64,000 nt of DNA, taken from UBA2705 sp963977105 (GTDB lineage Bacteria; Pseudomonadota; Alphaproteobacteria; Micavibrionales; Micavibrionaceae). The position numbers and the translations under genes are program-made. The stretch covers positions 868,001 through 932,000 of the forward strand of contig CAXBNI010000001.1 of the NCBI GenBank assembly GCA_963977105.1, given 5' to 3'. Shown here in pieces: positions 1 through 9,257 of this stretch (the first letter of the stretch is position 1; each line of letters opens with the position of its first letter). The notes beneath the pieces are model-generated. The model saw nothing but the letters and a program-made list of their open reading frames with translations. It ran no database searches and was not told the DNA's origin.

Positions 1-1048
1 TATCCAGTATGATTATTACAAAGATTCAAATGTTGCCCTCGAAGCATTTCTTGCCGGTGAGTATGACATTCGCCTCGAAAACTCTTCGCTACAGTGGGAA
101 AATGGATATAACTCCCCCGCCTTGAATGAAGGCAAAATCATTAAAGGTCAGTTTGACCATCAACGCCCCGCAGGTATGCAAGGCTTTATTTACAACATCC
201 GCCGCGACGTGTTTAAAGACATTAAAGTACGCGAGGCCGTATCTTACGCCTTTGATTTTGAATGGGCGAATAAGCAATATGCTTTTGACGCATATCAACG
301 TAACCAAAGCTATTTTGAAAACTCTGAGCTTGCGGCGCACGCCTTGCCTGATACCACGGAGCTTGCATTCCTTGAACGTTACAAAGGGCGCATACCCGAG
401 AACGTTTTCACCGAACTGTACAAAGCGCCCGTTACAAATGGCAGCGGTAAAGACCGTAAAAACCTCAGCAAGGCCAAGAACATTTTGAAAGATGCTGGCT
501 TTGTCATGGGCGAGGATAAAATCCTTTATAACCCTGATACGAACGCAAAGCTGAAATTCGAAATCCTCGCCGTTTCACCATTAATGGAACGTTGGACTTT
601 GCCGTTTATTAAAAACCTCAAACGTATCGGCGTTGAAGCCAACTTCCGCATCATTGACCCTGCGCAATATCAAAATCGTGTGAATGCTTTTGATTACGAC
701 ATGATTATCGGCACCATCGCCCAATCAGAATCCCCAGGCAATGAACAACGTGATTTTTGGGCGTCCGACAAAGCAGACATGCAAGGCTCTCGTAATTACA
801 TTGGCGTGAAGTCACCTGTAATTGATGAGATCATCGAAGAGATTATTCAAGCACCTAGCCGCGCAGACCTGGTCGCCCGCACTCGTGCGCTTGACCGTAT
901 ATTACTTGCCAATCATTATGTCGTGCCCCAGTGGTACTTAAACAAATGGCGCATTGCTTACTGGGCAACGCTTGGTCACCCTGAAGGCCTGTCACCCCAC
1001 ACACCAGGTTTTACCGATTTATGGTGGTCAAAAACAGGGGCGCAGTAG
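1..1048 (+). CDS. YejA-type ABC transporter substrate-binding protein, 3' part
   Basis: This is the C-terminal ~348 residues of a family 5 extracellular solute-binding protein. The reading frame is open from base 2, so the gene begins outside the window. The text 'KDSNVALEAFLAGEYDIR' and the following 'WENGYNSPA' match the YejA subgroup, which binds oligopeptides or microcin C-like peptides in the periplasm and hands them to the YejBEF permease and ATPases. The C-terminal part, with conserved tryptophans and 'VVPQWYLNKWRIAYW', is also typical of that subgroup. The stop codon is one base before the kdsB start codon, so the two genes are probably co-transcribed, although their functions are unrelated. 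The exact ligand cannot be read from the sequence. The permease genes, if present, lie to the left of the window. Confidence 0.88.
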   Translation, partial: IQYDYYKDSNVALEAFLAGEYDIRLENSSLQWENGYNSPALNEGKIIKGQFDHQRPAGMQGFIYNIRRDVFKDIKVREAVSYAFDFEWANKQYAFDAYQRNQSYFENSELAAHALPDTTELAFLERYKGRIPENVFTELYKAPVTNGSGKDRKNLSKAKNILKDAGFVMGEDKILYNPDTNAKLKFEILAVSPLMERWTLPFIKNLKRIGVEANFRIIDPAQYQNRVNAFDYDMIIGTIAQSESPGNEQRDFWASDKADMQGSRNYIGVKSPVIDEIIEEIIQAPSRADLVARTRALDRILLANHYVVPQWYLNKWRIAYWATLGHPEGLSPHTPGFTDLWWSKTGAQ

Positions 1049-1049
1049 T

Positions 1050-1877
1050 ATGAACAAAGACGGTTCAGACATTGCACTAGTTATACCTGCGCGTTATGGC
1101 TCCACACGCTTTCCAGGCAAACCTTTGGTACATATTGCGGGGCAGAGTATGCTTAGCCGCGTGGTTGATATTGCCAAGCAAGCGCAGCGCAAGCATCCAA
1201 AAATCAGCGTTGCCGTTGCGACTGAGGATCAGCGTATCGCCGCGCATTGCGCAGAAATTGGCGCAGAGTGCATTTTAACCTCCGATCAATGCCCAACAGG
1301 CAGCGACCGCGTATTAGAAGCCGCCGCGAAAATCGGCGGCCATATTAAGTTCACCATCGGGCTGCAAGGTGACGCCCCCTTCACGCCGCTCAGTGCGATT
1401 GAACAAATGATCGCTTTATATCAAAGCGCGCCGCAAGATACAGAAGTACTCACCCCTGCTGTCCGCCTTCGCTGGGGTGAGCTTGACGCGTTGCGCGCGA
1501 GCAAAGAAACCACACCATTTTCAGGCACAACAGTTGTTATTGATAAAGCTGATAATGCGCTCTGGTTTTCAAAAAACATTATCCCCGCTCTGCGCAAAGA
1601 GGATAACTTAAAGGCCGAAAATGAGTTTTCGCCCGTCCATCAACATATCGGCCTCTACGGGTTCCGCCGTGATATTTTAGAAAAATTCGTTGCGTGGCCA
1701 CAGAGCCATTACGAACAGTTGGAAGGCTTAGAACAGTTACGCCTGTTAGAAAATGGCATATCGATTAAAGCGTTCATTCTTGATGTGCCGCTAGGGCTAG
1801 TGCAGGCTGGTGTTGATAGTCCCGAAGACGTCACGCGCGTTGAGGCGGCCTTAGCCAAATACGGCGAAATTTCTTAA
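1050..1877 (+). CDS. kdsB: 3-deoxy-manno-octulosonate cytidylyltransferase (CMP-Kdo synthetase)
   Basis: A 275-residue protein that activates Kdo with CTP to give CMP-Kdo for the inner core of lipopolysaccharide, in the cytoplasm. The N-terminal nucleotide-binding signature 'IPARYGSTRFPGKPL' lies at residues 12-26. The stretch 'CPTGSDRVLEAA' and the later 'HIGLYGFRRD' are also family hallmarks. An upstream in-frame start at 954 exists, but it lies inside the preceding gene. The ATG at 1050, one base after the yejA-like stop, gives the normal family length. Its presence indicates a Gram-negative organism with Kdo-containing LPS. No other LPS genes are next to it. Confidence 0.95.
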   Translation: MNKDGSDIALVIPARYGSTRFPGKPLVHIAGQSMLSRVVDIAKQAQRKHPKISVAVATEDQRIAAHCAEIGAECILTSDQCPTGSDRVLEAAAKIGGHIKFTIGLQGDAPFTPLSAIEQMIALYQSAPQDTEVLTPAVRLRWGELDALRASKETTPFSGTTVVIDKADNALWFSKNIIPALRKEDNLKAENEFSPVHQHIGLYGFRRDILEKFVAWPQSHYEQLEGLEQLRLLENGISIKAFILDVPLGLVQAGVDSPEDVTRVEAALAKYGEIS

Positions 1878-1953
1878 AGGCTTTAGATTTCTGTTTAACC
1901 CCCCAGATTAAACGGTTAGAATACACAGAATATATTTTTAGGATCAGCTCCCC

Positions 1954-2571
1954 ATGACACGTTTAGTTATCTGCCGTCACGGCAATACATTTGGCCCCGA
2001 CGATACGCCGACGCGCGTTGGCGCACGCACGGATTTACCGCTTGTCCATAGCGGCGAAGCGCAAGCCCAAGCCCTTGGTGAGCATTTCAAAAAACAAGGC
2101 CTGACATTTTCACGTGCGTTTTGTTCCCATTTAGAGCGCACACGCCAAACCGCAGAAATTGCGCTTGATGCTATGTGCGACGACCAAAATGTTGATCCTC
2201 TAAATTTCCTAACCGAAATTGATTACGGCCCCGATGAAGACAAAACCGAGACCGAAGTTATTGCGCGCATTGGGCAAGACGCCATTACGCAGTGGGATGA
2301 ACATGCCATTGTCCCCGAAGGCTGGGATGCAAACCCTGATTTCATTATCGGTGATTGGTTATCATTCGGTGATTACGCGCAGCATCATTTCAAAGACCAA
2401 ACCATTCTGCTGGTAACGTCCAACGGCACAGCCCGCTTCGCACCACATTTAACAGGCGACTTTGCAGCATTTCAAAAAAATCATGCCATAAAGCTGAAAA
2501 CAGGCGCATATGGCATTTTAAGCTATGAAGGTGATAAATGGGTCGCTGAATGCTGGAACGTCCGTCCATAG
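1954..2571 (+). CDS. histidine phosphatase family protein with altered second catalytic residue
   Basis: A 205-residue member of the phosphoglycerate mutase-like histidine phosphatase superfamily. The phosphohistidine motif 'RHGN' is at residues 8-11 (His9), and 'ERTRQTAEIAL' provides the second conserved arginine. In most active members a second histidine follows a beta strand, in the form 'VSHG'. Here the matching place reads 'LLVTSNGTARF', so residue 157 is Asn. That could reduce or change phosphatase activity. The gene follows kdsB after 76 bases and has an AGGA ribosome binding site. The substrate is unknown. Confidence 0.8.
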   Translation: MTRLVICRHGNTFGPDDTPTRVGARTDLPLVHSGEAQAQALGEHFKKQGLTFSRAFCSHLERTRQTAEIALDAMCDDQNVDPLNFLTEIDYGPDEDKTETEVIARIGQDAITQWDEHAIVPEGWDANPDFIIGDWLSFGDYAQHHFKDQTILLVTSNGTARFAPHLTGDFAAFQKNHAIKLKTGAYGILSYEGDKWVAECWNVRP

Positions 2572-2607
2572 AGCGCTATAGGCGCTATGACCGACAAAAC
2601 CTACCGT

Positions 2608-3393
2608 TTAAAACAAGTTTAGCAGGCTGCTTTGTTCTTTGGTGGCAAGGGATATGTCCTGGTTTGCCAGTTGCTGGCGCGTTTGTAGCGCAAGAAGGTT
2701 GACGCCCTCTTCGCTCAAGTCTTTAATATCAAAACCTTCGGCAGCTTCTTTTAAAACATCTATTGTGCTTTGGGTGAAGTTATGGCGAGATTGAATGGTG
2801 TCAACGGCATCACTAATTAAAACGCCGTAATTCTGCACACTATCAAGCGCAAAACGTACCGATTCCCTAAGAGCTTCTAGGCCTTCGGGCTTTTTAAAAT
2901 CAGGTTTCTCAAAACCAAGGGCTTCGCCGTTATAATGGCGGCCTTCTATGGCGACTGGCACGGCTGTATCATTGGTAATGATGTTAATTTCGTCTCCATC
3001 AAGCAAGTTCACACCTGCATATTCACTCTTGGCAATAAAGTCGTCAATCGCCAGCGTGTTTTTGGTAAAGGCCTTGGCCAGTGCTGCGGGGTCCGTTTCA
3101 CTGCTGAGCAAGTTTGAAGCTTCACGCAGTAGATCTGACAGATCATGCAAGGCGTCTTGCGTTTTGGTTAAAATCATTAAGCCTTGAGAAATTGTATCTA
3201 AGGACTGACCAAGCTCGCTCGCCTGCGCGGTTAATCTCGGCGGCGTAAAATTCTCTTCAATTGTTTTTATTTTTGCTATTTTCTGGGAATCAAGTGTGTT
3301 GTTCAGCTTGGCTGTGCCAATGCTGCTGGGGTCTTTGCTTTGTTGAAGCAAGTTTGTACGTATCGTTGATGATAATACAACCGGACCGGTCAT
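2608..3393 (-). CDS. short flagellin-like protein
   Basis: A 261-residue flagellin-family protein, the subunit type that builds the external flagellar filament. The N-terminus 'VVLSSTIRTNLL' and the region around 'TAQASELGQSLDTISQGL' correspond to the N-terminal D0/D1 helices. The C-terminus 'LLALQTRQQLANQDISLA', ending in 'LLNLF', is the classic C-terminal helix of alphaproteobacterial flagellins. The variable surface domain is very short. It stands alone with no other flagellar gene next to it. The start is supported by an AGGAAAGG ribosome binding site. It could be a minor filament subunit or a hook-filament junction-like protein rather than the main flagellin. Confidence 0.8.
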   Translation of the reverse strand: MTGPVVLSSTIRTNLLQQSKDPSSIGTAKLNNTLDSQKIAKIKTIEENFTPPRLTAQASELGQSLDTISQGLMILTKTQDALHDLSDLLREASNLLSSETDPAALAKAFTKNTLAIDDFIAKSEYAGVNLLDGDEINIITNDTAVPVAIEGRHYNGEALGFEKPDFKKPEGLEALRESVRFALDSVQNYGVLISDAVDTIQSRHNFTQSTIDVLKEAAEGFDIKDLSEEGVNLLALQTRQQLANQDISLATKEQSSLLNLF

Positions 3394-3533
3394 TCACTTT
3401 TTCCTTTCCTAGGGGCAGACATTGCTGCTGAATCGATTCCTATCGACTTGATAATCTTAGCACAATATAATTTAACAAGATATAAATATTGATTAGCAAG
3501 ACTTGCCATAAAGCGCAAGTCTTTTAAAAAACT

Positions 3534-4454
3534 TTATACGCCAATTTGTGATATATGCTTCAAAAGAAAATCACGAAAACTCGCAATACGCCCTGAATGA
3601 CGGCGCTCTTCGGGATAAACAAAATACACATCAATCGAAGGCTGTTTTTCTTCCGGTAAGATCGGTTCTAATTCCACGGCATTACGCACCAAGTAATCAG
3701 GAAGCGCTGCTATGCCTAGGCCTGATCGCGCCGATTGATAGACCGCTGAGAGTGAGTTAATCCAGATAATATCAAGGTCTTGGAATGCGGTATCGCTTGG
3801 TCTGCGCGTTTTCAAACCCGCAATATCCAAATGCCAGTTGGCGTTATCATATGGTGTGACCACGGCGTCTTCTGGGTACGCAATTAAAGTATGATCAGAA
3901 AGCTCTGTTGGTTTTTGTGGTGCGCCGCGCTTGGTAATGTACTCCGTGCTCGCGCAGACATTTAACTTTATACTGGTTAAATGTCGCTGAATAAGGTCTT
4001 GCTGCTGCGGTTCAAAAAGGCGAATAGCGGCGTCCGCCTCACGCATACCAAGGTTTAAGACGCGGTCTTCCAGTAATATTGTTAGATTAATTTCAGGGTG
4101 CTTGGCATGAAATTCTTTTATAATTGGCGCAAGCCATGTTGTACCGAAAAACTCTGCGACTGTGATCGTTAGCGGCCCCTCGGCAAGCTCTTTACTGTCG
4201 CCAAGCTGGCCTTCTATCATAGCAAGTCGGGAGAATATATCTTTTGCGGCATTAAAAAGTAAATCACCCTGCTCCGTCAGGATCAAGCCGCGCGCATGGC
4301 GGTGGAACAAAGGTACGCCGATAGAATCTTCCAATGATGAAATTTGGCGTGATACCGCCGACTGGCTTAAATTCAAGGCTTCACCGGCATGGGTAAAACT
4401 GCCCGCAATCGCCACAGCATGAAAAATCCGCAATTTATCCCAGTCCATCGCCAT
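3534..4454 (-). CDS. LysR-family transcriptional regulator
   Basis: A 306-residue LysR-type regulator. The N-terminal winged helix-turn-helix spans about residues 5-65 ('MDWDKLRIFHAVAIAGSF', then 'ALNLSQSAVSRQISSLE'), followed by a periplasmic-binding-protein-like effector domain. The ATG at 4454 or the one two codons later could be the start. It lies directly downstream of trxB on the same strand, an arrangement seen in many alphaproteobacteria where lysR, trxB and an lrp-like gene cluster together. The effector is unknown. Control of thioredoxin or other redox genes is an inference from position only. Confidence 0.9.
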   Translation of the reverse strand: MAMDWDKLRIFHAVAIAGSFTHAGEALNLSQSAVSRQISSLEDSIGVPLFHRHARGLILTEQGDLLFNAAKDIFSRLAMIEGQLGDSKELAEGPLTITVAEFFGTTWLAPIIKEFHAKHPEINLTILLEDRVLNLGMREADAAIRLFEPQQQDLIQRHLTSIKLNVCASTEYITKRGAPQKPTELSDHTLIAYPEDAVVTPYDNANWHLDIAGLKTRRPSDTAFQDLDIIWINSLSAVYQSARSGLGIAALPDYLVRNAVELEPILPEEKQPSIDVYFVYPEERRHSGRIASFRDFLLKHISQIGV

Positions 4455-4587
4455 CGGCTTCGTCTTTCTTCAAAATGCTTTACAGCGTTTCTAAGGTATT
4501 AAAACAGGCTATGATTTTAGCATTGCTATACACAAGACACCAAGCGAAAAGCATCCTACGCAGAGTCTATTATTATTGAGGCGGCTC

Positions 4588-5577
4588 TCAAGCCGCGGCG
4601 GCGCTGCTTTGCGTTTTGCTGATGCCGTGCTCTGCGATGAATTTATCGGCTTCAAGCGCAGCCATACAGCCCATGCCTGCGGCTGTTACTGCTTGGCGGT
4701 AAATTTTGTCCGTGACATCACCTGCGGCAAATACGCCTTTGACATTTGTCGCCGTGCTGTTTGGCGCAGCAAGAATATAACCTTCATCATCCATATCTAA
4801 ATGGTCTTTAAAAACGCCTGTTGCAGGGTCATGACCAATAGCAACAAATGCGCCATCGACTTTAAGTTCACTTGTCGTACCATCTTTCATATTGCGCAGT
4901 TTTAATCCCGTTAAGCCCGGCATTGGCATGCCTTCAGGCTGTTCACCGACAAATTCATCAATCACAGTATCCCAAATGACTTCGACTTTTTCATGGGCGA
5001 ACAGGCGTTCTTGCATAATACGCTCAGCGCGCAGTTCATCGCGGCGGTGAATTAATGTTACTTTACTTGCAAAGTTCGTTAGGAACAAAGCTTCTTCAAC
5101 GGCTGAGTTTCCCCCGCCAATAACCGCAACTTCGCGGTTACGGTAAAAGAAACCATCACAAGTCGCGCAAGCCGATACGCCAAAACCACGGTATTTTTCT
5201 TCGCCCTCAGTGCCGAGCCAGCGTGCGGTTGCGCCTGTGCTGATGACAACTGTTTCTGCTTCTATTTCGTCGCCATTAGCAGCGGTTGCTTTAAACGGAC
5301 GGCTTGAAAAATCAACATCTTTAACCATAGAGGATATCATTTTTGTACCGACGTTTTCGGCCTGCGCCTTCATTTGTTCCATTAGCCAAGGGCCTTGGAT
5401 CGGGTCAGCAAAACCTGGATAGTTTTCAACATCTGTGGTGATCGTCAACTGGCCACCTGGTTTATCACCAGAAACAAGGATCGGTTCCAAATTGGCACGG
5501 GCTGCATAAATCGCCGCAGTATAACCCGCAGGGCCAGAACCGATGATAAGAACTTTTGTGTAATGCTTTGTCGACAT
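4588..5577 (-). CDS. trxB: thioredoxin reductase (NADPH)
   Basis: A 329-residue low-molecular-weight thioredoxin reductase. It passes electrons from NADPH through FAD to thioredoxin in the cytoplasm. The FAD-binding 'GSGPAGYTAAIYAA' is at residues 13-26, the redox-active CATC pair at Cys137 and Cys140, and the NADPH-binding 'GGGNSAVEEA' at residues 154-163. The C-terminal FAD contact 'VFAAGDVTDKIYRQ' is also present. Length is normal for the family. It lies between the ELM1-family gene upstream and lysR downstream, all on the minus strand. Confidence 0.97.
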   Translation of the reverse strand: MSTKHYTKVLIIGSGPAGYTAAIYAARANLEPILVSGDKPGGQLTITTDVENYPGFADPIQGPWLMEQMKAQAENVGTKMISSMVKDVDFSSRPFKATAANGDEIEAETVVISTGATARWLGTEGEEKYRGFGVSACATCDGFFYRNREVAVIGGGNSAVEEALFLTNFASKVTLIHRRDELRAERIMQERLFAHEKVEVIWDTVIDEFVGEQPEGMPMPGLTGLKLRNMKDGTTSELKVDGAFVAIGHDPATGVFKDHLDMDDEGYILAAPNSTATNVKGVFAAGDVTDKIYRQAVTAAGMGCMAALEADKFIAEHGISKTQSSAAAA

Positions 5578-5701
5578 AGACGGTCTCTTTCCTTAAAGCT
5601 TCATAGATACGCTTGCCCCCTTAAATGATATGGGGTGCATAGATTAAATTTCAAACGGTGATTAAATACACATAGCGCTGCTATCATAGCGGCGCAAGGG
5701 G

Positions 5702-6730
5702 CTAGTCCTGCTTTTCTGCGATTAATGCGCTGATTTTTTCAGCAACCAGCGCGGCGTCATTTAAAATCATACGCGGCGAAAAGTTCAAAATGCTGCTACC
5801 GAGAGATAACATCTTAACTGCGCCGATATCTACCATATGGCGATGAAAGCGCTTAAACTTTGCATTGCCGCCCTGCAAGGCGAGACAGTACACGGCCTTC
5901 CCTGTACTTGCAGCCTCTGAAAGCATCGAAGCGCTATCCGGCGTGACGATAATGTGATCCGCATGGGCAAGATAAGAAAAATAAGGGTTGTAGCCCTCAC
6001 CACCCCAGAAATAAACATGCGGTGCATCACTAAATGCAGCACGTAACGCGGCATAGTTCTCCGCCCCCGTGCGCCGCGACGCCGTGACCATCACATTGTA
6101 TTTTTCCTGCGCAAGGCGGTTTATCATCGTGATGATTTCGCCTGTAGTTGAGCCTGTAAAATCATAAGCCTTGCTTTTGCCGCCGATGAGAAAGGCCACA
6201 GTCTCACGCTTATGGTCTTCTTTATCCGTGGCTTTATCCACGCCCCATGCTTTTGGCGGCGACCATTTCGTGCTTTCTGCATTCAGCTTTTGAACCGTAA
6301 CGCGGTTCGGTGCGCCGTGTGTGACGAGCGCATTTTTACCGCGGTATTTATCATGAAATGGCACCGCAACTAAATCAAAGCGCTTCGCCGCCCATCGTGG
6401 GTCCTGTAAATTCACCACAGATGTTTTTCCGTGGCTTTGTTTTTTGATGTGCAGGGCCGTGGCGATCGCTTTGCGCCCTGATGCAATGACCAGTGCAGGC
6501 CAAGGCGCATTTGGAATCTCGTTCGTTGCCCGCATATCATAAATACGCTCCCCCACATAACCAATATAAGGCAGCAGCGTTTTCCACGGCTGCTTTAACT
6601 GCAGACGATATGTTGTGATCTTGATTGGCATAGACAAATTACGCTGCAATGCCTCTGCGACACCAAGGCATTGATTTTCTGTACCCGCAATACCTTCTGT
6701 TAAAACCCAAATATTCATCATGTCATTCAT
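5702..6730 (-). CDS. mitochondrial fission ELM1-family protein
   Basis: A 342-residue protein of the ELM1 family (formerly DUF1022), found in plants and in many alphaproteobacteria. The family is recognisable from the N-terminal 'WVLTEGIAGTENQCLGVAEAL' region and the C-terminal 'ITPDSASMLSEAASTGKAV', which resembles the nucleotide-sugar site of GT-B glycosyltransferases. In plants the family affects mitochondrial division. The bacterial role is not established, and a cell-envelope glycosyltransferase-like activity is only an inference. It sits between trxB and the lrp-like gene. Confidence 0.88.
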   Translation of the reverse strand: MNDMMNIWVLTEGIAGTENQCLGVAEALQRNLSMPIKITTYRLQLKQPWKTLLPYIGYVGERIYDMRATNEIPNAPWPALVIASGRKAIATALHIKKQSHGKTSVVNLQDPRWAAKRFDLVAVPFHDKYRGKNALVTHGAPNRVTVQKLNAESTKWSPPKAWGVDKATDKEDHKRETVAFLIGGKSKAYDFTGSTTGEIITMINRLAQEKYNVMVTASRRTGAENYAALRAAFSDAPHVYFWGGEGYNPYFSYLAHADHIIVTPDSASMLSEAASTGKAVYCLALQGGNAKFKRFHRHMVDIGAVKMLSLGSSILNFSPRMILNDAALVAEKISALIAEKQD

Positions 6731-6887
6731 TTTACAGCAATAGTTTCCATTTATCGTGGAGTAGCTTATGCGTTATTGCTGACTATTTCCAATTATTTAT
6801 TACACAGCAGGGCGAAATAAGTAATTGCCAGTTGAGTTTTATTATTCTGCACGTTATAGATAATTCTGAATATTAAACAAATAATAA

Positions 6888-6916
6888 TTGTTCAAAACTA
6901 TAATCGAATTTATAAT
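6888..6916 (+). promoter_or_regulatory. promoter of the Lrp/AsnC-family gene
   Basis: A TTGTTC -35 box (6888-6893), a 17-base spacer and a perfect TATAAT -10 box (6911-6916), about 50 bases before the start codon. The surrounding DNA is AT-rich. Confidence 0.55.
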
Positions 6917-6967
6917 AATACTTCAAGCTATTGCAAACGCGTCCAGATAAAAGGCATTTACCATACA

Positions 6968-7438
6968 ATGAGTAATAAAAAGCTAGATAAAATTGATAAA
7001 ACCATTTTAGAAACCCTACAAGGGCGCGGCCGTATAACAAATGTTGAACTTGCCAAAAAGGCCGGTATCTCCGCCCCGCCATGTCTGCGCCGCGTTAACG
7101 CGCTGGAAGATGCTGGATTTATCAAAGGCTATCACGCCGATATTGATAGCGCCTCTTTGGGGTATGGCATTTCTGTATTTGCCAACGTCAAGCTTGCATC
7201 ACAAACTGATAAAGACCTACGCGCCTTTGAAGAACTTGTAGGGCAATGGAGCTTAGTTAGAGAATGTTACCTTATTTCAGGTGAGACTGATTTCTTATTA
7301 CGCATTGTTGCTAAGGCTTGGGAAGATTATCAAAACTTTATCTCGAATGAGCTTACTGCGGCGCCGAATGTCGATTCTGTACGCTCATCAATGGTCATGC
7401 GCAGCGCGAAAAACCTACCCGGCATTCCGATAGAATAA
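6968..7438 (+). CDS. Lrp/AsnC-family transcriptional regulator
   Basis: A 156-residue regulator. The N-terminal helix-turn-helix lies around residues 6-55 ('LDKIDKTILETLQGRGRITN', then 'AKKAGISAPPCLRRVNALE'). It is followed by the RAM/AsnC ligand-binding beta-alpha-beta domain. Members of the family sense amino acids and act as dimers to octamers. It is transcribed divergently from the ELM1-trxB-lysR block, which fits a conserved alphaproteobacterial lrp-trxB neighbourhood. The ligand cannot be told from the sequence. Confidence 0.93.
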   Translation: MSNKKLDKIDKTILETLQGRGRITNVELAKKAGISAPPCLRRVNALEDAGFIKGYHADIDSASLGYGISVFANVKLASQTDKDLRAFEELVGQWSLVRECYLISGETDFLLRIVAKAWEDYQNFISNELTAAPNVDSVRSSMVMRSAKNLPGIPIE

Positions 7439-7472
7439 AACATCAGCAATTTTAGAGATTTATATTAGGCGC

Positions 7473-9122
7473 TTAAACAGTTTTTAGGCGCCTAAATGTT
7501 AATGACGGCACGCGCATAGCATGAATGCTATAGCCTGATATCATTTGCGAGAATTGCTCACGTTCAAAATGCACATAAATGCTTAACGGCGCGCCATTAT
7601 ATTCTGTGATCTCGCAGCTAAAATAATCTTTGGCTAGTGCGCGTAACGGCGCATCTTCAATCGCGTTAAACACACCGCCAAACTGAATATTCAACCCGCC
7701 TTTAAAGTCAGACTTGATCTGATTTTCAATTTCAGAATTCGGGTTTTTATAACGCCCGACATATTCCATCAGGTTTTTTGGCGCCTCAGCAAAGCTTTGT
7801 GCCCGTTGCAGCTTATGTTGTATGCCGCCAATATTTAATGTGTAGTTTTCTGCATCGATAAAGGTTAAGAACACCGGCGAAACGGCATATGGCACCATAT
7901 ATTTCCCCTCACCAAGGAAGATCAGTTCTTTCTTTGCATCAAACATTTCAATCTGGCGCAAATGCGTATCGCGGTACAGCGTTGCACCTAGGCCAGTATC
8001 TGCACATAACCATTGCTCGGCGGTTAAGTCATCTTTGTTCTCAACATCATCAGCAAGCGTTTGAAATGCCAAATCTTCGCCGCTCGCGGCAGAAAGGAAA
8101 TCAACTGCCCATTTCACAGCATCAATATCATTGTCATTCGAAAGCAAGACAACAATCGCATTGGTTTTAGGTTCAATAAATAGCGCCGTTTTGATGCCAT
8201 GATATGATCCATTGTGACCGATCATTCTAAAGCGGTTATTGAGCGGCACAGCCTGCAAACCATGACCGTAAAAACTAGGTGTCTCACGGCTTAGGCTCGG
8301 CTTCTTGAGCATATCATTGACATTGACGCCGCACAATTTGAAGCTAGCCAAAGCTTTGGCAAAAACAACCATATCGTCCAAAGTTGCCGCCAAATGTCCG
8401 GCGCCTGCCATATTACGAAAGAAACGCCCTATATAATTTTCCGCCCCTGCATTTTCACTATCATCGGCGCCAAGCACATTAGGCGTCGCCAAGTGTTCGA
8501 CAACACGCCAGCGTCCATCAAAGTAATCCGTATCTTTTAAGCCTAGCGGCTCGAGGATAACGTCCTTCAAAACCGCCTCATAGCTTTTACCTGTAACGTT
8601 TTCAATAAGCTGCGCCAAGAATATGTAAGCAGAGTTACTGTAGATAAAATGATTCTTGTAATTCAGCCCCTCAGCGAGGAAAATTTGTTCCGCGAGAAAA
8701 TGCTCTTCTATTTTATGGGTGGTTAAATTACTTGCCCCTGACAGCATAAAGACTTCAAACGCATCACATAGGCCGGATGTCATTAATAAGACCGAGCGCA
8801 AGGATGACTTCCCAGCCCCTTCTGTTTCTGGCACATAATGGTTTAACGGCTTATCGAGGTCGACCATACCTTCTTTGGCTAAGTGGTGAAGGATAACCGC
8901 TGTATAAATTTTACTTATTGATGCAATTGGAAATTTTGTCTCTGCGCTGACATCAACGCTATGTGCAACATCCGCCGCGCCGTAATGCTGCTTGTGGATG
9001 GTTACGCCGTCTTTAATCACGGCAAGCGCAAAACCTGCGCTGCATTGCTGCTCAAGCTTCTGCGCTAGGCTTTCAACGAGCGGGTTTGATAGTGTCTCAA
9101 TTTCAACGGGGCTTAGGGTCAC
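7473..9122 (-). CDS. serine beta-lactamase/penicillin-binding-like hydrolase
   Basis: A 549-residue serine hydrolase of the beta-lactamase (class C/EstB/Pab87-like) superfamily. The SxxK motif is 'SISK' at residues 68-71, the YxN motif is 'YSN' at residues 161-163, and a late 'GHNGSYHG' replaces the KTG box. A C-terminal domain of about 170 residues follows, as in related peptidases and esterases. No signal peptide is visible, so a cytoplasmic location is possible. The start is GTG (9120-9122) with only a weak ribosome binding site. Substrates could be D-amino acid peptides or esters. There is no specific sign of antibiotic resistance. Confidence 0.85.
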   Translation of the reverse strand: MTLSPVEIETLSNPLVESLAQKLEQQCSAGFALAVIKDGVTIHKQHYGAADVAHSVDVSAETKFPIASISKIYTAVILHHLAKEGMVDLDKPLNHYVPETEGAGKSSLRSVLLMTSGLCDAFEVFMLSGASNLTTHKIEEHFLAEQIFLAEGLNYKNHFIYSNSAYIFLAQLIENVTGKSYEAVLKDVILEPLGLKDTDYFDGRWRVVEHLATPNVLGADDSENAGAENYIGRFFRNMAGAGHLAATLDDMVVFAKALASFKLCGVNVNDMLKKPSLSRETPSFYGHGLQAVPLNNRFRMIGHNGSYHGIKTALFIEPKTNAIVVLLSNDNDIDAVKWAVDFLSAASGEDLAFQTLADDVENKDDLTAEQWLCADTGLGATLYRDTHLRQIEMFDAKKELIFLGEGKYMVPYAVSPVFLTFIDAENYTLNIGGIQHKLQRAQSFAEAPKNLMEYVGRYKNPNSEIENQIKSDFKGGLNIQFGGVFNAIEDAPLRALAKDYFSCEITEYNGAPLSIYVHFEREQFSQMISGYSIHAMRVPSLTFRRLKTV

Positions 9123-9257
9123 TTAACAGCGCTCTCATTCTACGATGTGATTGTATAAACTATATTGACGAGAGAGGACGCCCCTCTCACTAGACAGCCT
9201 CTTCTTTTTATCATATATAAGATTAATGTTTTATTACGCTTTTGCAAAGGGTTTACT

